Shown: piece after piece, positions 9,990 through 20,620 of the stretch
How positions within the stretch are numbered: position 1 is the first letter of the stretch
Layout of the letters: every line of letters starts with the position of its first letter
NCBI GenBank assembly: GCA_038030265.1
Contig: CM075941.1
Coordinates: forward strand, 50,259,952-50,323,951
DNA from: Corythucha ciliata
Lineage: Eukaryota; Arthropoda; Insecta; Hemiptera; Tingidae
Length of the DNA: 64,000 bases
Direction of reading: 5' to 3'
The notes under the pieces: model-generated
Told to the model about the DNA's origin: nothing
What the model saw: the letters and a program-made list of their open reading frames with translations, nothing else
Databases searched by the model: none
Made by a program: the position numbers and the translations under genes

Positions 9990-10560
9990 CACACGGCCTA
10001 AACCCGAATGAAATACTCAAGTCCCCCCTCCCGCCAGGGGCGGACCTACACCTATCGGTATCGGTACGGTGACCAGAAGAACTACCCTGGGTTTTGAGGT
10101 GGCCTTTAGGGGTTCTCTGGCATAGAAATTAAGGGTGGCGGGGGCGTACATTAGATCCTCAAAGATGTATGAATCATCCGAGCCCACAAAAAAAAAAAAA
10201 AAAAATACAAACTTGCAATTTTGCGAATACATAGCCACGAAACTTGCGAATTCACGGATATTGAACTCCACATGATGTAATTTTGCGGCTACTAATCAAG
10301 CTATGGGCGCTCTCGGGGCCAGCTGGACCGGGGCCCCCGGCCACTAAAAAAAAAAAAAAAATCCTGAAACTTGCAATATCGCTGAAATTAATACCAGAAA
10401 TTTGCATTTTCGCAGGATATTCAGCCAATTTCGTACGTAATCGTCAGACTTTGGCCGCTTTTGGGAGTTATCACTTTTGGGAGCGCTATTCTGGTGGCTC
10501 AAAATGAGAAAATTCACGATATCTTGAGGAAAATTCGCGGCTAAAAAGAGAAAATACACC
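9990..10560. repeat. Family D minisatellite remnants with A-tracts
   Basis: Diverged units of the type 'gaaacttgcaattttgcg' or 'gcgaattcacggat' separated by two A-tracts (about 10188 and 10347). Related blocks are 27440-28060, 60650-61340 and 62690-62950. No gene is visible. Confidence 0.6.
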
Positions 10561-11640
10561 GTGGCCCCAGTTTCATTAGGTCCTGAAAGCCCAGTAAAGT
10601 GCTAATCGGCAATTTACAACTTGCTGACGCGGCAAAAAATAGAAAAATCGCTAATATTGGTGTCTATACCTACGAAAAAGCACTTATTCGTGGTCTCGCG
10701 ATGCAACTTCCACATTAAAATTGAGGAAAAATCGCTGATTCGTGGTTCATGGAGGCCATTCTACGAATAAATTGTGGAAATCAACGCAAAAGTGTTGTTT
10801 TTGGGCCAACCCCGCGATTAAAATTGAGAAAACACGCTATATTATTGACAAAAAAAAAAACACGCTTTCAGGTTAAAATTGGACAAAAATGGCCAATTCA
10901 CAACTGAAGTTGCGAAAAATCGCCCTTTCTCGTATAAAAAGGGAATAGATGCTAAATCGCCGCAAAATTAACGTAAAACGCTATTCCACAGCTGAAATTG
11001 GGAAAAATCGCTAATTTGCAACTGGCGGATGTAGGTGAGGAAAGACGTTAATTCGCGGATGCAAATGAAGAAAATCACTAATTCGCAGCTGAAATTGAAA
11101 TAAGTCACTAATTAGCGCAGCTAAATTTGATATAAACGCTAATTTTCAGTTCAAATTAGGGAAAAGTGCTAATTCTCAGCTAAAAAAGGAAAAAAATGGC
11201 TAATTTGCAGTTCTAATTGAGGAAAACGCCAATTCTTGGCAAATATTGAGAAAAGGCGGTAATGCACGGGTTGGAAACGCTGCGGCTGCTATAAACTTTA
11301 GAAAAAGCGCCAATTCACTTCTAAAATTCAGGAACATCACTAATTCTCGTATAAAGTGTGGTGAAATTTTCAATTTAAATACGCGCCTTAATCTGAAGGC
11401 AATTTTGTGGCTAAAATTCAGAAAAACCGCAAATTCATGCACGGTTATAAGTAAAAACAAGGCTGATTCACGGGCTATACCTAAAAGTAACATAAAATTG
11501 CTAATGCGGTGCTAAAATGTGAAAAAACCGCTAATTTGCGGGTAATGTTTAGAAAACAAGTAATTAGTCTGGCCAAAGTTAAGAGATTTAAAAAGTTAAT
11601 TTTAAGCCTGAATTGAATAATTGAGCTTAGATGACCCTAT
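10561..11640 (+). repeat. Degenerate minisatellite, family A, main block
   Basis: More than a kilobase of diverged 30-40 bp units with recurring cores GCTAATTCGCGG, AAATTGAGAAAAA and AAATCGCTAATTTGC. Unit order is irregular and indels are frequent. Frames of up to about 97 codons here are low-complexity by-products of the repeat. Confidence 0.75.
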
Positions 11641-11790
11641 CTACGGACATTTAGTGGATTACCCCCTCCTCACCGCACCGCCCTAGTCACAACTGTGAAT
11701 TCGAGGGAGTGGGGGGGGGGGCTGAAAATAAAGAATTTAATCTTTAAATTAAATACTTAATTTTTTACTTGTTTTGAGTTCCGAGAAAAA
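11641..11790. other. Spacer with a G-tract
   Basis: Links the family A block to the tRNA-like segment. It contains a run of about ten G near 11710 and AT-rich sequence, with no gene. Confidence 0.4.
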
Positions 11791-11794
11791 ATTA

Positions 11795-11862
11795 CTCCCC
11801 AGGTGGGATTCGAACCCACGACCTCCTAGTTTCGCGCCAGATGCTGCCACCACTGTTTCTTA
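11795..11862 (-). pseudogene. tRNA-like segment, possible SINE head
   Basis: The minus strand reads GGTGGCAGCATCTGG (A-box-like), then AGGAGGTCGTGGGTTCGAATCCCACCT, written here as stem GTGGG, loop TTCGAAT and stem CCCAC, a perfect T-arm. It ends GGGGAGTAAT. A matching 5' acceptor strand (ACTCCCC) is not found upstream and the middle does not make an anticodon arm, so it is not a functional tRNA. A tRNA-derived SINE or tRNA pseudogene fits. Confidence 0.5.
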
Positions 11863-12062
11863 AATTGGGTAAAAGTTTGCGTTTGCATTTGCACTCGTAT
11901 CATCGACTTCGTCGATCTGCATCCGGGTGAACTTCATGAGACTATCAGACTAGCAGACTAGCCTCTACTCTACTCATTCCATAAAGGAACGATTTATCGA
12001 AAAGAAAATTCTGGAATGTCTGGATGAATAAGGGATTAATATTAATTTTGTTCTCGGGCAAG

Positions 12063-12215
12063 GCTATGACGGGGCCAGAAAGATGTCTGTTAGATTTAAG
12101 AGTGTGCAGGCTGGGTGGAATGATGGCTAAAATTTGAAATTACCCTCTCCCCTCACCCCAACGAGATTCAGGAGGACAAATCCCTACCTACGCCATTGTC
12201 GGCGAATTAGACATT
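12063..12215 (+). repeat. Dispersed block shared with 4564-4725
   Basis: Second copy of the block with AAGAGTGTGCAGGCTGGGTG, GGAATGATGGCTAAAATTTG and CCTACCTACGCCATTG. Again it is next to family A units. Confidence 0.65.
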
Positions 12216-12216
12216 T

Positions 12217-13520
12217 TCATACATTTATCAATGAATAAGCTCTCAAATAACTTTGAATTAGCGTTTTTGTCAATTTTAACCGCAAATTATCGATTTTCTT
12301 TACTTTTACTACGAAGTTGCTTCCAGGAACTATGAATTGGAGTTTACTCAATTTTCCTTCCTGCGATTATGACAGCGTTCCTTGTACAGGGGCAAGGACA
12401 GGCCTGCACCATTCTTTAACTTCCCTTTGTTCGAAACCGTCTGTTCGAACTCGGAAACCGTCAATTTGCCCATTCAAAATGGCTGATTATCATTAAATTG
12501 AACATTTTACACACCAATAACGAAAAATATTGAAATTTCGCCCAAAAAACAGATGTTCCACACACAAGAAATGGCAATTTTTTCGCAAATTGAGGAAAAC
12601 GCTAATTCGCACGTGTTTGAGAAAAAGCGGTGCTTCACGGCTGAAATGTGATGACAAAACGCTAAATAGCGGCTAAAGTGGAATCAAACGACTATTTTGC
12701 TTCGAAAGAGAAGATAAATCGTTCATTCACGGCATAAATCGAGAAAAAACGCTAACTCGTAGCTGATTTACGGATTTTATCGTGGCAAAAATTGAGAAAA
12801 AGTGCTGATTTTTAGTTGAAATGAGCATTTATTCTCAATTATAGCGCTTTGGCTCAATAGCGAATTAAAGGGCTTTTGAATTTGAATTGAGCAGTGAGAA
12901 AACATCAATTCACGGTTAAAACTGAGAAAACGTTCGCCATACCGTTGCTCGGGTTTCGAGTTCACTGAAAATCAATCACTGCGAACCGAGACTTGCAATT
13001 TCACGCACATAAAGAACAGAAACTGGCAATTTCGTCAAAGTTATGAAACAAAAATTGGCAATTTCGCAGACTTGGAACTCAGATGTGATGTTGTTTCGTG
13101 GCTGACATCTTTTGGCTCTGTCGTCAGCTGGATTGCCCGGGATCTTAATTTCAGCCGCTAAATTGCGATTTTTTTAAAGTCTTGCCGTGAATTAATGTTT
13201 TTCGCAAAAGCAGTGAATTAGCGCCATTTCTTTTTTCTATACCCGAATCGGTTATTTATCGAAATTGCGGTTGCGAACTGGCCATTTTCTCAATTTAGCC
13301 CCGATTTTTTTTTCCAATTTTAGCCGTGATTTTTTTTCTCACTTTTACAACCTTGAATAAGCGCTTTTTCCATTTTAACCGTGGGCTTGGCCCAAGAACA
13401 GCACATCTCATATTTTAGCCACCAGGGAACCCACAGAAACTAGCGATCCAGCGTATTTTCTCCATTTTAGTTAGTTCCAGGAGGCGCGAATTTGCTCAAA
13501 TTGAGCCTTCAGAATAGCGC
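12217..13520. repeat. Degenerate minisatellite, family A, both orientations
   Basis: Plus-oriented units (AAATTGAGAAAAAGC, GCTAATTCGCAC) dominate up to about 12960. Short family D units (ACTTGCAATTTCACGC) follow, then minus-oriented A units (CTCAATTTAGCCCCG) from about 13150. The conserved phrase CTTGGCCCAAGAACAGCAC sits at about 13384-13402. No gene is visible. Confidence 0.7.
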
Positions 13521-14975
13521 TTTCGTGGGCTCAATATTCGATTCAGACACTATATTTTCTTTATCACCTGTAACGGTCTATTCTCTATACGTCGGATGGG
13601 GTGGACTGAAAAACGTCAAAAGTGCAAACGTATACCAAGCCTCCTTTTCACGTACCAACATTCATAAACATAGAACCTAAAAATCCTCATTTTCCCATTT
13701 TTGAGCTTTTCGGGGGCCCCCTCTGATAGCCGGCCCGGAGCGGTCCGCCCCCCTCGCACCTATCTCGGTACGCTACTGGGAGTTATGCCGCCAAAAACTT
13801 GCGATTTTACTTAAAAACTAAGGCCTCGAGCGAGCAATTTCTAAATTATTAACACACGAAGACCCGAAACTTTCAATTTCGCGGATATCCAGCCGGGAAA
13901 CTTGTAATTTTACTCAAATTAGGACCCGAAGTTGCAAATTCCCCGCAGCTGCTCTCACAAGTGGCCAAAAATGACTTATGTTTGATACTCAGAAATTAGT
14001 CTTTTAAAGCGCCAGAAAAGGGAAAATGTGTTGTTTTTTTTTACACAGAAAGGCCACCTGAGAGGGGTAAATTGCATTGTCATGAAAGTTAAAATTATCG
14101 GTGCTATCATGGAGACAAAAAAGGCAAAGAGCTCATAATGCCATCACAACAATGCAAATTTAACATAACGGAACGCCCGCGCAATTAAGGTTAAACATTC
14201 TTAAATGGTCACGCTGACATGAAGTATTTGACTGCCGAATATGAAGAGCCCATGAGCTAAGAGCGGAAAGGATTTGTCAATATTAGTTGTGTGTCGGAAG
14301 AGGGGGGGGAGGGACATTGTTTATCGATTTTTTTAGCAGTGACAACGACCTGAGCGTGCCAGTCAAAATCACGACCGTGGCCCACAATATCAACGTACTC
14401 ATCACCAGTGGGGTGACGAGGCATAATTCATTGAACAATGAACCGACTAACTCGAGAGAAATAAGAGGAACAAAAAAAAAAAAAATTCCTCCAGTCAATT
14501 GTTCAGCGTTTTTATCCGTTTTTTTCCAACCGAAAGGAGTCCATTGAAGTTCCTTCCTTCTTTTGAACAAGCCGTGAAAGACTTTTAACATAATTTTTGT
14601 CGTCTATTTCACAAAGTTTTTAAAAAGTCTTCGACCTTCCATCCTCACAACTTACGGCTAGAAAAAAAAAAGAAAAAAGAGAATGCCTCGAGTCCAACTG
14701 GTTTGCCTACTCGACCGTTTATCTAGGATTTTGATCACAAACATTTTTTTATTCATTGAGAGAACCCGTGAGCCATTGTTAGACCGTAGACGAGAAGATT
14801 CGCCTGAATAAACAGTCTGTTTTGTCTCGGTGAGTTTTTTTTCCACAGAAAATTAGTTGGAATTCTTCAAAACAGTCTGAGAAATTTAAAATGTATGAGG
14901 CGTGATGCCGTACACTGGAGTTTTATGTACCTATCGGAGCTACTTGGAAACAAACTCGTTTTTTTTCTTCTTTTT
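13521..14975. other. No recognisable gene; mixed repeat fragments
   Basis: Family D remnants at about 13790-13945, a G-tract near 14305, A-tracts near 14472 and 14662, and otherwise AT-rich single-copy DNA. Frames at 14283-14591 on both strands overlap each other and lack domain signatures or splice context. Confidence 0.45.
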
Positions 14976-14977
14976 TT

Positions 14978-15595
14978 AGTGCATTTCATAAATGTCAAAA
15001 TGCACTATTTCTTTTCCTTTGAACCGTTTACCACGAAATGCACTACTAAATCCGCTGGCGAGGCAAAGCCGGGTCGGCTATAAATGAGTACGGGCAAGTG
15101 AATTGAGTTATGCACGATATTTTTCGCGCGACAAGTGAAATAATAGTATATTTCATTACAAGTGAGGGAAGTGGAGTTTTACCTGCGAGTTGTGTTTGGC
15201 TCACGAGGCGAGGCCGAGTGAGCTAAAAACAACGAGCAGAGTGAATGCTTCTTCCTCACGAGTTGTGGATATTATTTTTCGCACGACCAACAGGTTTAAT
15301 TGTCTTTCCTGCAAGTGTTCGGAGGCCAAGGGTACGCTAATTGAGTACAGAACTTTTTTTCACTTTCCTTCACTAGTGAGTGAAAACCTTCCTGTTTCCT
15401 TCGCTTGCGAGGGAAAATGTGAAATTATTGGCATTCTGCCTTACTTTCCTTCACTAGTGAGTGAAAAAAAAAAAATACTTTTTTCACCTAACTCATCTTT
15501 TCAAGTAGAAATCAACTTCCCTGTTGAGGTACCTGAAAGGGGAAGTATCACTTCCCTCCCTGATCGTGCGAAAACCATCATGTACAACTAGTGAA
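14978..15595 (+). repeat. Transposon remnant with GTGCATTTCATAAATG end and ACTTTCCTTCACTAGTGAG repeats
   Basis: It begins AGTGCATTTCATAAATGTCA, related to the GTGCATTTCATTCA family. A palindromic phrase, CTTTCCTTCACTAGTGAGTG, occurs twice (about 15362 and 15450) and is followed by A or AC runs. Several CG-rich words (GCGAGGCAAAGCCGGG, GGCTCACGAGGCGAGGCC) recall transposon interiors. No transposase motif was found. Confidence 0.45.
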
Positions 15596-15599
15596 AGAA

Positions 15600-16255
15600 G
15601 AAGAAATGTGCGTGTTTCTTATAATTTTACAAAAAGTAAATTTTTTCACATTATTTTATGTCATTTTGTGCGTTGGGGGGGGGGGGATATGTCCACCCCT
15701 TTGATCCACCACAGCCCGGAGGCCGTGCATCACTACCTGGATCATTTACGAGAAGACGAAAAATAGCAGTGCCTAGACTAGAACATTCGCCCTCCCCCCA
15801 TCTTTCACTTTTCTGGAGAATTTTTGTGGGTAATCTTGAAAATTACGTACCCTGTACCATGGGCGTAGCCAGAGGGGGGCAGAGGTAGGCAGCTGCCCTC
15901 CCCTAGACTCGAAAGCACTAATTTAGTGGGGCAGCTGCCCATCCCTATAGATACGTTCTGAAAGCATAAATCCTTCTGGATAATCACATTTTGTTTCGTC
16001 GTCACTCTGAGATAAAAAAATTAATTTCGAGGATTTTTGTTGCTCACAAAACGAATTTTGCAAGGGTGACATAATTCAAAGACCAATTTTGCGGTTTCTG
16101 CGCCCTAAAATACCGTTTCAGCAGATCTGACAACACTAAAAAGCCAAATTTTTGGATTTTGCTTCTCTGAACAGAAATTTTTTGGCCAAAATCACAATTT
16201 TAGAGCCTACTAAAATCTCTATCCCTGTGCTAAAATCGCCAAACTGCTGGTGGAT
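15600..16255. repeat. Mixed repeats: G-tract, GGGCGTAGCC block and family C units
   Basis: It has a 10-G run near 15676, an interspersed phrase GGGCGTAGCCAG followed by GGGCAGCTGCCC (shared with 22070), and from about 16020 diverged family C units (CCAATTTTGCGG, GCCAAATTTTTGG). No gene is visible. Confidence 0.5.
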
Positions 16256-16259
16256 CAGT

Positions 16260-17125
16260 CGAGTTCCATGAAAATCAAGTCAAAATCCGTAAAAACAACG
16301 TTGTCATAGTAGGGGAGAAAAATGAAGGACTGTACATCGCAAAATACATTTCTGACGAATCAAAATGTCTCCTAGTCCAAGACAACGAGGACGAAAACGT
16401 TACTTGGCACAGAACACTTGGTCATCTAAGTTACAAAAACATTAAAATTCTCAGTGATATTTCTTCTGACCTCGAAAAATTGAAACTTTATCGACCTTGT
16501 GACGTTGCAATTGTGATGTATGTGCCTCTGCAAAATTAAAACGTCTTCCTTTTGAAAATCAGCGAAGGAAAACCAGTAGACCCCTCGAGCTGATCCATTT
16601 TGACGTTTGTGGTCCCCTCAAAACTACATGGGACGGTCATAAATACTTCCTGGGAGTCGTGGATGGCTACACTCACAACATGGAAGTTCGCCTTCTCAAA
16701 CAAAAATCCTAAGTCGCCAGTAACATCAAGAACATCACTGCCCAATTTGAAGGAAAATGGAACTTAAAACTGCATAAAATACGATGCGACATCGCAGGTG
16801 ACTACTCTGACACTTTTAGTCCTGTCGTGTCTATGGATACTCTCAGAATGATATTAGCTTACGCTGAATCGACGAGTTTGACGTCACCACGGCATTTTTA
16901 TATGGAGAAATACAAGAAAAAATCTACATGCGCCTCCCAGGAGGATTTGAGGAATACCGTAGAAAAGTGTGTCCGCTGAATAAATCACTTTACGTACTCA
17001 AGCAGGCGCCCCTCAACTGTAATATTCGACTAGTAAAATTCCTCAAGAATAAAGGTTTAATTCAGCTGTTCAGTGACAAATCAGTCTTTGAGAAACCAGG
17101 AACGTCTCTAATCCTAGCCGTCTAA
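16260..17125 (+). pseudogene. Internally deleted Ty1/copia-type retrotransposon fragment
   Basis: The plus strand carries, in copia order, a gag-pre-integrase motif (WHRTLGHLSYKNI, about 16405), the start of the integrase core (LELIHFDVCGPL, about 16583) and the start of the reverse transcriptase (DTFSPVVSMDTLRMILA, about 16809; then AFLYGEIQEKIYMRLPGGF and SLYVLKQAP). The rest of the integrase is missing, and frameshifts and stops interrupt each part. No long terminal repeats are seen. It is a dead fragment. Confidence 0.88.
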
Positions 17126-17137
17126 TCCAGCCACTAA

Positions 17138-17300
17138 AGCATGGCTGGCTGTGGCAGACACTAACGCGCCACTTTAGAAATACATTGCCTTCAATGGGAG
17201 CGTTCTCGCGAGCCACTTCCACGCGTTTGTGGTGCGTGAGTGGCTGAAGGCAATGTATTTCTAAAAGTGGCGCGTTAGTGTCTGCCACAGCCAGCCACGC
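17138..17300. mobile_element. MITE with ~65-bp inverted arms
   Basis: The arm GGCTGGCTGTGGCAGACACT at 17142 and the following CGCGCCACTTTAGAAATACA are mirrored at 17220-17297 almost without change. The centre (about 17205-17222) is short and GC-rich. Non-coding. Confidence 0.8.
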
Positions 17301-17324
17301 GTTGGTGGCTCGTGTGAACGGGCC

Positions 17325-17600
17325 CTATGTGTTGCATTTTTCACGCGGGCGCGTTTTTTTAATTGCCGCGTTTAAAAAACGCCAGTGTGTTGGGGCCCTA
17401 AACGCTTCAGTGTGTCGCTGGCCTTAAATGCCGGGTGAACGCGACAAAAAATCGCGTCGCTCTGCAATTTATCGCTTCAGTGTGTCGCCGGCCTTATGTA
17501 GACGGGGCTTTAAGTGTGAATGAGCGCGTTTGCCGTATTGTTAGTATCCTCGATTCGGAAAACGGATACCGGAATCCAAAGTGTGTAAATGGCCTAAGGG
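17325..17600. repeat. Cluster of GGCC-ended MITE fragments
   Basis: The phrase CGCTTCAGTGTGTCGC + GGCCTTA occurs twice 72 bp apart (17403, 17475). From 17514 the sequence GTGTGAATGAGCGCGTTTGC and GTATCCTCGATTCGG matches the terminal repeat of the element at 61345-62275. These are probably several truncated or nested small elements. Confidence 0.55.
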
Positions 17601-18589
17601 CTTTAATATTGAAAAAAGGATTTGAAATTTGGCAATTCGAAAAAGTTATTTATTGTTTAGAAAATGTTTTTTGAGGGGAGACGTGCAGGATCGATGGCGA
17701 GGGGGGGAAATGGGCTGAGCCGAACAATCACGACTGTATTAGGAGCAAATCACACAATCACTAAAACAGGCCTAAAGTAAATAATAAAACCAGGGACTTC
17801 CTCTTCTTGTGTGTATTGAATGGAGGAAATCACATTGAAGTCATTAAAAAGGAAGGAAAGAACATACAGAGTTTCTTATTAGCCGTTAAGCGATACCGGT
17901 TAGAGATGAAAAGTTCTGTTTTTTGTATCAGTTCTGTCTCTTTTAACCACTCACGCTCTCTCCATTCAAAGCTGTAGTCCTTTAACCTGAATGAAGATAG
18001 GAAAGTGAAACCGGTAATTTTGAGGGGGGGGGGAGGCTTAAATAAAGGAGTACCTAGACCATGAAATAATACTGAGGAAATCCCTTTCAAATAATTTCGT
18101 CCTCGCCTCTTCGGGAAAAGAGAAAAAAATTGCAAAACTGAAATGAATAATAGGAGAATGTCTGTATGTAGTGAGAGAAGAGGTCGGGCTCAGGACGATT
18201 AGCCCGCGGTTGACTCCTTTCTCTTTACTTTTCTAAAAACAAGTTCATCTGCACGATCAACCGACTTGGTTACCTCAATATACAAAGTCACCTCGCATAA
18301 ATCTTTACCGTACGAATTTAAGATAATATATACATTTAGCGACTTGGAAATTTTTTTCAGTCCACTTATCGATACGCATTACACAAAAAAAGTGACTGTA
18401 TTAGCTTGAACCAGGAAAACTAGTCCAAGATACTGCAAAGGGCGCTCTATAGTACAAATAATGGCTTATGGGGGGGGGGGAGGCTAGGAGCGGCATTTGC
18501 CCCAGGCGGCACTTTGAGCTCTCATTTTTAAAAAAAATGAATAAGAACAAAATTGAGATGAACCCAAGTATTTCAGAGTAAATGATAAA
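17601..18589. other. No recognisable feature
   Basis: AT-rich single-copy DNA with G-tracts near 17701, 18024 and 18470. No coding signature or inverted repeat stands out. Confidence 0.45.
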
Positions 18590-19190
18590 AGCGAATTCAA
18601 ATCACGCTTTTCATTAATTTTAGCCGCGAATTAAGTGCTTTTTCTTAATTTTAACGGCGAACGACTGCCTTTTCTCAATTACAGCAGCAGGTCATGAATG
18701 AGAACGAGCGCTTTTTTTTTCAATTTTAGCCGCGCACTGACCCCAAGAACAGCCCCATTTGAGCAATTTTTCGATTTTAGCCACCTATAAGGCGAGTACC
18801 TCCAGAAATAGGAAATAAGTGTTTTATTTTTTTAAATTTTAACCGCGAAGTTGCCTCCGGAAACCTCGAATTAGTGTACTTGTGTACTTTCCTTAATTAG
18901 AGGCCAATATTAGCGCTTTTTACTAATTTTAGCTGCAAATGAGCGGTTTTTTTCAATTTTGGCCTCGAATAAACGCATTTTCTTAATTTTAGCCGCAAAT
19001 TAAGCTATTTTTCTCAATTTGAACCCCAACTTTTGCCGCAAGAACAAGCTTATCTATAGCCGAATTGTATCAATTTCAGCCGTATGAAGGTCTGTCAGAG
19101 CGTTTTATCTCAATTTTTAGCCACAAAAGAGTGGTTTTCCTCAATTTCAGGCACCGCAATTTTCGATTTTTCCAAACTTATGGCCAGAGG
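18590..19190 (-). repeat. Degenerate minisatellite, family A, minus orientation
   Basis: Units of the type TTAATTTTAGCCGCGAATTA and CTCAATTTTAGCC repeat about every 30-40 bp. The phrase CCCCAAGAACAGCCC appears at about 18732 and 19197. Confidence 0.7.
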
Positions 19191-19292
19191 CTCCGCCCCA
19201 AGAACAGCCCACAAGCACCCAACAGCCATGAAATTGGATTTCAAAAAGACAATTACTGACATTACTGAGTTTCCAAGGCGTCATGTGTACAG

Positions 19293-19466
19293 AACGCAGA
19301 AGTACCGCGTGCAAAAAAGCAGTACGTCTGGCAGAACCCTATCGATGGGTGCGACAAAGTTGCCTCTATTGGTCACAAGCATTACGGCTCGGAATCTGAG
19401 AGCGGGAACAGCCTACATCAGGAAGTTGAAAGAACGCCGGAAGAAGAGACTAAACGGGCCTTTTAA
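19293..19466 (+). CDS. Candidate last coding exon of an unidentified gene
   Basis: A 57-codon frame follows a possible acceptor (TGTACAG, ending 19292) and ends TTTTAA at 19466. It reads like real protein: KKQYVWQNPIDGCDKVASIG, then a serine/glutamate-rich tail ending TPEEETKRAF. An AATAAA lies at about 19600. I do not recognise the family. The overlapping longer frame (19084-19470) starts inside minisatellite and is less convincing. No upstream exon was found, so it may belong to a gene with a long intron, a retrocopy or a chance frame. Confidence 0.3.
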   Translation, partial: NAEVPRAKKQYVWQNPIDGCDKVASIGHKHYGSESESGNSLHQEVERTPEEETKRAF

Positions 19467-19599
19467 TTAACTAACAGTATTTTTTCTATTTGTTTGCCTT
19501 TTTTTTTGTCTTGAAAAGGAAAAGTTCACAGTGTTCACTCAGACAGTTCAACTTTATGTTGCATGAACCAACGGCTGCTTGTATGATGGTGGTTTGACT

Positions 19600-20620
19600 A
19601 AATAAACGAAAACGGATGAAGATCTTTTTTCCTCTTCAGGCTGCAAATATTACGAAGAAATTACCGGGGTGAGGGGATGGGAGGCGCAGTGACTGTTAAT
19701 TATTACGTCAAAGCGCGTAAAATGTGTAACAAAGCCTAACGTGCCGTGAAAGAAAAACCTACGGACTGTAACTTCGCGAAACATCAGGCGAGCTTGTCAA
19801 GACGATTTGTATGCCGTGATGCTTGTTGAGTTTAAAACGCTTAACAGAAGTACTCGATTCGTTTATTTTCTTAAATTGACGCTTCTTCCAACTTTTTCAT
19901 TCTACCAGAATTACATAATTTTATTTATCCAGGAAGTGGGCTATCACTTCTCCTCCAGGCGCCCTAATTTCCACCTTCCAACATGGTGTGCGCCCTAATT
20001 TTTTTTTTTTTTCCACCCCATTTTTCGGGGGAAAACAATTTAATTTCACTCAGTTGGCGTCTATTGATTGGAACTCTCTTGTTATCTCTGTGAGATGTTG
20101 GTTTTCAAGTGAAGAATAACGGTTTTTTGTTCTCCCCCGCCTCCCATCCACACATCACCGCTCTCCCAATCTTTATAAATCCAAGTCTTCCGTTACGTGA
20201 CACGAACTTTCTTTCTCTCCTTTCTGACCTCTACACCTCTTCTCCTCATCGCACCCATCTCAAAATAATTTTTTAAAAGACTCTCACCCACTTTAAATCT
20301 GTTTACCTTCAACATTAGTGAACCGTGGGGGGGGGGGCGCTTAACAGGTACAATTTTCAGGTGTTGTTAGCGTATCTAAGTGGAGTCTTGTTTTCTGGAA
20401 ATTAGATATCTTTAAGGCTCAGAAATAAAACTAAAATCGGTTGCAAAATAATAAGTTTTGTGAACCTTCTTTAGGCAATAAGTGAGAGGGAAAATTTAAT
20501 TGCGACGACGCCATCGTCAAGGACTAGAAAGGAAAGTACTTGTCTTGACTTTTTTATTATTTTCCTTCCTTGATTCGCTTACGGAGGAGCAGTTTTTACC
20601 AAGAGTTGAGTATTACGTAG
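19600..20620. other. No recognisable gene; low-complexity tracts
   Basis: AT-rich with a T-tract near 20000 and a G-tract near 20328. A possible AATAAA at about 19600 could serve the candidate exon upstream. Nothing else can be assigned. Confidence 0.4.

Noticed and set aside
10344..11515. Frames of up to 97 codons rich in F, L, K and N
   Set aside because: By-products of the degenerate minisatellite; residues repeat with its period.
11795..11862. A functional tRNA gene
   Set aside because: Only the T-arm is complete; no acceptor-stem partner or anticodon arm.
14283..14591. Overlapping frames of 86 and 102 codons on opposite strands
   Set aside because: No motif, no splice sites, and an A-tract produces a lysine or phenylalanine run.
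19084..19470. 128-codon plus-strand open frame
   Set aside because: Starts inside family A minisatellite and is compositionally poor; the alternative frame at 19293-19466 looks more protein-like.
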